Source: Clostridium fungisolvens (lineage in GTDB: Bacteria > Bacillota > Clostridia > Clostridiales > Clostridiaceae). From it: a stretch of 64,000 nucleotides of DNA. The notes beneath the pieces are model-generated. The model saw only the letters and a program-made list of their open reading frames with translations. It made no database searches and was not told the DNA's origin. Of this stretch, positions 62,678 to 64,000 are shown one piece after another. The position numbers were made by a program, and so were the translations under genes. The stretch's first letter is position 1, and each line of letters begins with the position of its first letter. The stretch covers positions 2,170,001 to 2,234,000 of the forward strand of contig NZ_BLZR01000001.1 of NCBI RefSeq assembly GCF_014193895.1, written 5' to 3'.

Positions 62678-64000
62678 ATGAGTACGAAAAAGATAAAGTT
62701 ATTTATAATGATGTTAATATATTTTATTTGCTTTACTTCTTTTGGAGTAAAAGCAGCAACAAAAGTCATTTATCAAGTTGATAAGAATTATCCTCCATAT
62801 ACATTTACATCTAAAAGTTATTTGCATGGCTTTGATGTAGATCTAATAAACCTAATATTTAATAGTGATAAATATGATGTTCATGTATCTGCTGATAATT
62901 GGTCTTATGTTTACAAAAGATTGGTTTCTGGAGAAGTTGATGTTGGTGGTATAGCCGGAATAACTGACAGTAGAAAAACAGAGGTGCTGTTTACTAAGCC
63001 TTTATTTAAAGCATACTCTGCTATCTACACTCGTCATGATTATAGACAAGTAGATTTAAATAAACTAAATGAATATAGAGTAGGAGTAGGTAAGAGCAAT
63101 TTTACAGAAAATATTTTAAAAAACAATCTTAGGGTCAATAATTATATTACTTATGATAATATGGAAGATGCCGTTAAAGATCTTGAAGATGAAAAGATAG
63201 ATGTGATCTTTGAAAATCAACAGTTAATGGATTATATACTAATGCATAAGAATTTAAAAGGCGAGATAATTCCTCAAGTTACTAACTTATTTCCAGTGGA
63301 AGAAGCTTATGCAGTAAGCAAAAATAGACCTGAACTTGTAACTTATATTAATACAAGAATTGATCAATTAAAAAAATCAGGTGTCTTTGAAGAACTATAT
63401 AAAAAGTATTTCTACGCTAATTCAGAAGAATATATAGCTAATCAACATAAAAGTTATCTAACATTGTTAGGATTTGCTATATGTATAATTGTTATAATAT
63501 TTATTTTTTTGAAGATTTATATAGACAGGCTTAAATCTACTGTTTTAAAAAATTATGACGAGTTAGCTGTTGTAAATATGGAGTTATCTGAAACTAAGAC
63601 AAATTTAGAAAAGCAATATGAACAATTATATAAAAATCAAATTGCACTTAAGGAAAGCGAAGAAAGATATCGTTTAGTATTAGAAGCATCCAATGATGGT
63701 GTCTGGGATTGGGATGTAGAAAATGATATAGGTTACTTATCAAAGCCTTGGAGAGAACTATTAGGAGTCCAAGAAGAAGAAATTGAGAATTACTTTGATT
63801 TCCTAAGAGAAATGGTTTATTCAGAGGATAGAAAGTCAGTGTTAAGTTCTTTAGAAGAATATTTTATGGGAAAAACTAATGCATATGAGGTTTTCTTTAG
63901 ATTAAATCTACAAAGAGATGAATTTATATGGATTCAGTGTAAAGGAAGAATTTTTAGAAATGAAGCTGGATCTATTGTGAGGATGGCTGGATCAATTTCT
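62678..64000 (+). CDS. Membrane sensor with solute-binding and PAS domains (incomplete at window end)
   Basis: The first 441 codons of a longer gene, open to the window edge. ATG 62678 follows AGGGAG. Order: signal peptide (about 1-25, ending VKAA), a type-3 solute-binding domain (about 30-250: YPPYTFTSKSYLHGFDVDL, VSGEVDVGGIAGITDSR, LKKSGVFEELYKKYF), a membrane helix (about 264-284), a coiled coil (about 290-335), then a PAS domain (SEERYRLVLEASNDGVWDWD onward). The output domain is beyond the window; kinase, GGDEF or EAL are all possible. Confidence 0.85.
   Translation, partial: MSTKKIKLFIMMLIYFICFTSFGVKAATKVIYQVDKNYPPYTFTSKSYLHGFDVDLINLIFNSDKYDVHVSADNWSYVYKRLVSGEVDVGGIAGITDSRKTEVLFTKPLFKAYSAIYTRHDYRQVDLNKLNEYRVGVGKSNFTENILKNNLRVNNYITYDNMEDAVKDLEDEKIDVIFENQQLMDYILMHKNLKGEIIPQVTNLFPVEEAYAVSKNRPELVTYINTRIDQLKKSGVFEELYKKYFYANSEEYIANQHKSYLTLLGFAICIIVIIFIFLKIYIDRLKSTVLKNYDELAVVNMELSETKTNLEKQYEQLYKNQIALKESEERYRLVLEASNDGVWDWDVENDIGYLSKPWRELLGVQEEEIENYFDFLREMVYSEDRKSVLSSLEEYFMGKTNAYEVFFRLNLQRDEFIWIQCKGRIFRNEAGSIVRMAGSIS

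Overview
The window looks like chromosome of a low-GC, anaerobic, Clostridium-type Firmicute. The DNA is very AT-rich, genes carry strong AGGAGG-type ribosome binding sites with some TTG and GTG starts, and most transcription units end in textbook intrinsic terminators. Marker genes include an [FeFe]-hydrogenase maturase (hydG) with its TM1266-type partner, an AlkC-type glycosylase, a staygreen-family protein and several sensor kinases. I see no rRNA, tRNA, CRISPR array, prophage or intact insertion sequence.

Layout. 1-10 kb: a truncated secreted protein, a P-type ATPase, an AAC(6')-like acetyltransferase, an unknown HhH-type protein, alkC, an MFS transporter, an HD hydrolase and two unknown genes. 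10-21 kb: an AraC regulator, an orphan fabF, a deleted MATE remnant, a CsoR-type regulator, a DrrAB-type ABC exporter divergent from a two-component system, a GNAT protein, an ArsR regulator and lon. 21-30.5 kb: Nudix, a divergent HXXEE/TetR pair, an oxidoreductase, an MFS exporter, a YoaK protein, PhnB/VOC proteins, and an ECF sigma factor with a membrane PH-domain partner. 30.5-36 kb: hydG behind a long leader containing a terminator, a D-hydroxyacid dehydrogenase abutting an M20-peptidase remnant, and a MarR/NmrA operon. 36-44 kb: carbohydrate genes (TetR/GH1, AraC/GH31/GH32) and staygreen. 44-56 kb: a chemoreceptor, a diguanylate cyclase, assorted enzymes, PRPP synthetase, MATE, a cytochrome-b5-like lipoprotein and ribokinase. 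56-62 kb: one six-gene operon with a MacA-type adaptor, a MacB-type ATPase and permease, a PgsA-like membrane protein, a histidine kinase and a response regulator. 62-64 kb: a hemerythrin and the start of a large PAS sensor.

The most unusual signals are these. (1) The PgsA-like protein in the efflux/two-component operon has lost most of the CDP-alcohol phosphotransferase signature, so it looks like a pseudoenzyme with a new role. (2) Two families of dispersed, structured intergenic repeats occur: family A, about 105 bp, with three full copies and one short copy; family B, about 95 bp, with two copies and a half copy. Their stems vary in sequence but keep pairing. (3) The leader before the hydG unit ends in a terminator and looks like an attenuator or riboswitch of unidentified class. 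(4) Two related kinase/regulator pairs each sit beside an ABC exporter. Several perfect palindromic operators sit next to one-component regulators and suggest simple local circuits.
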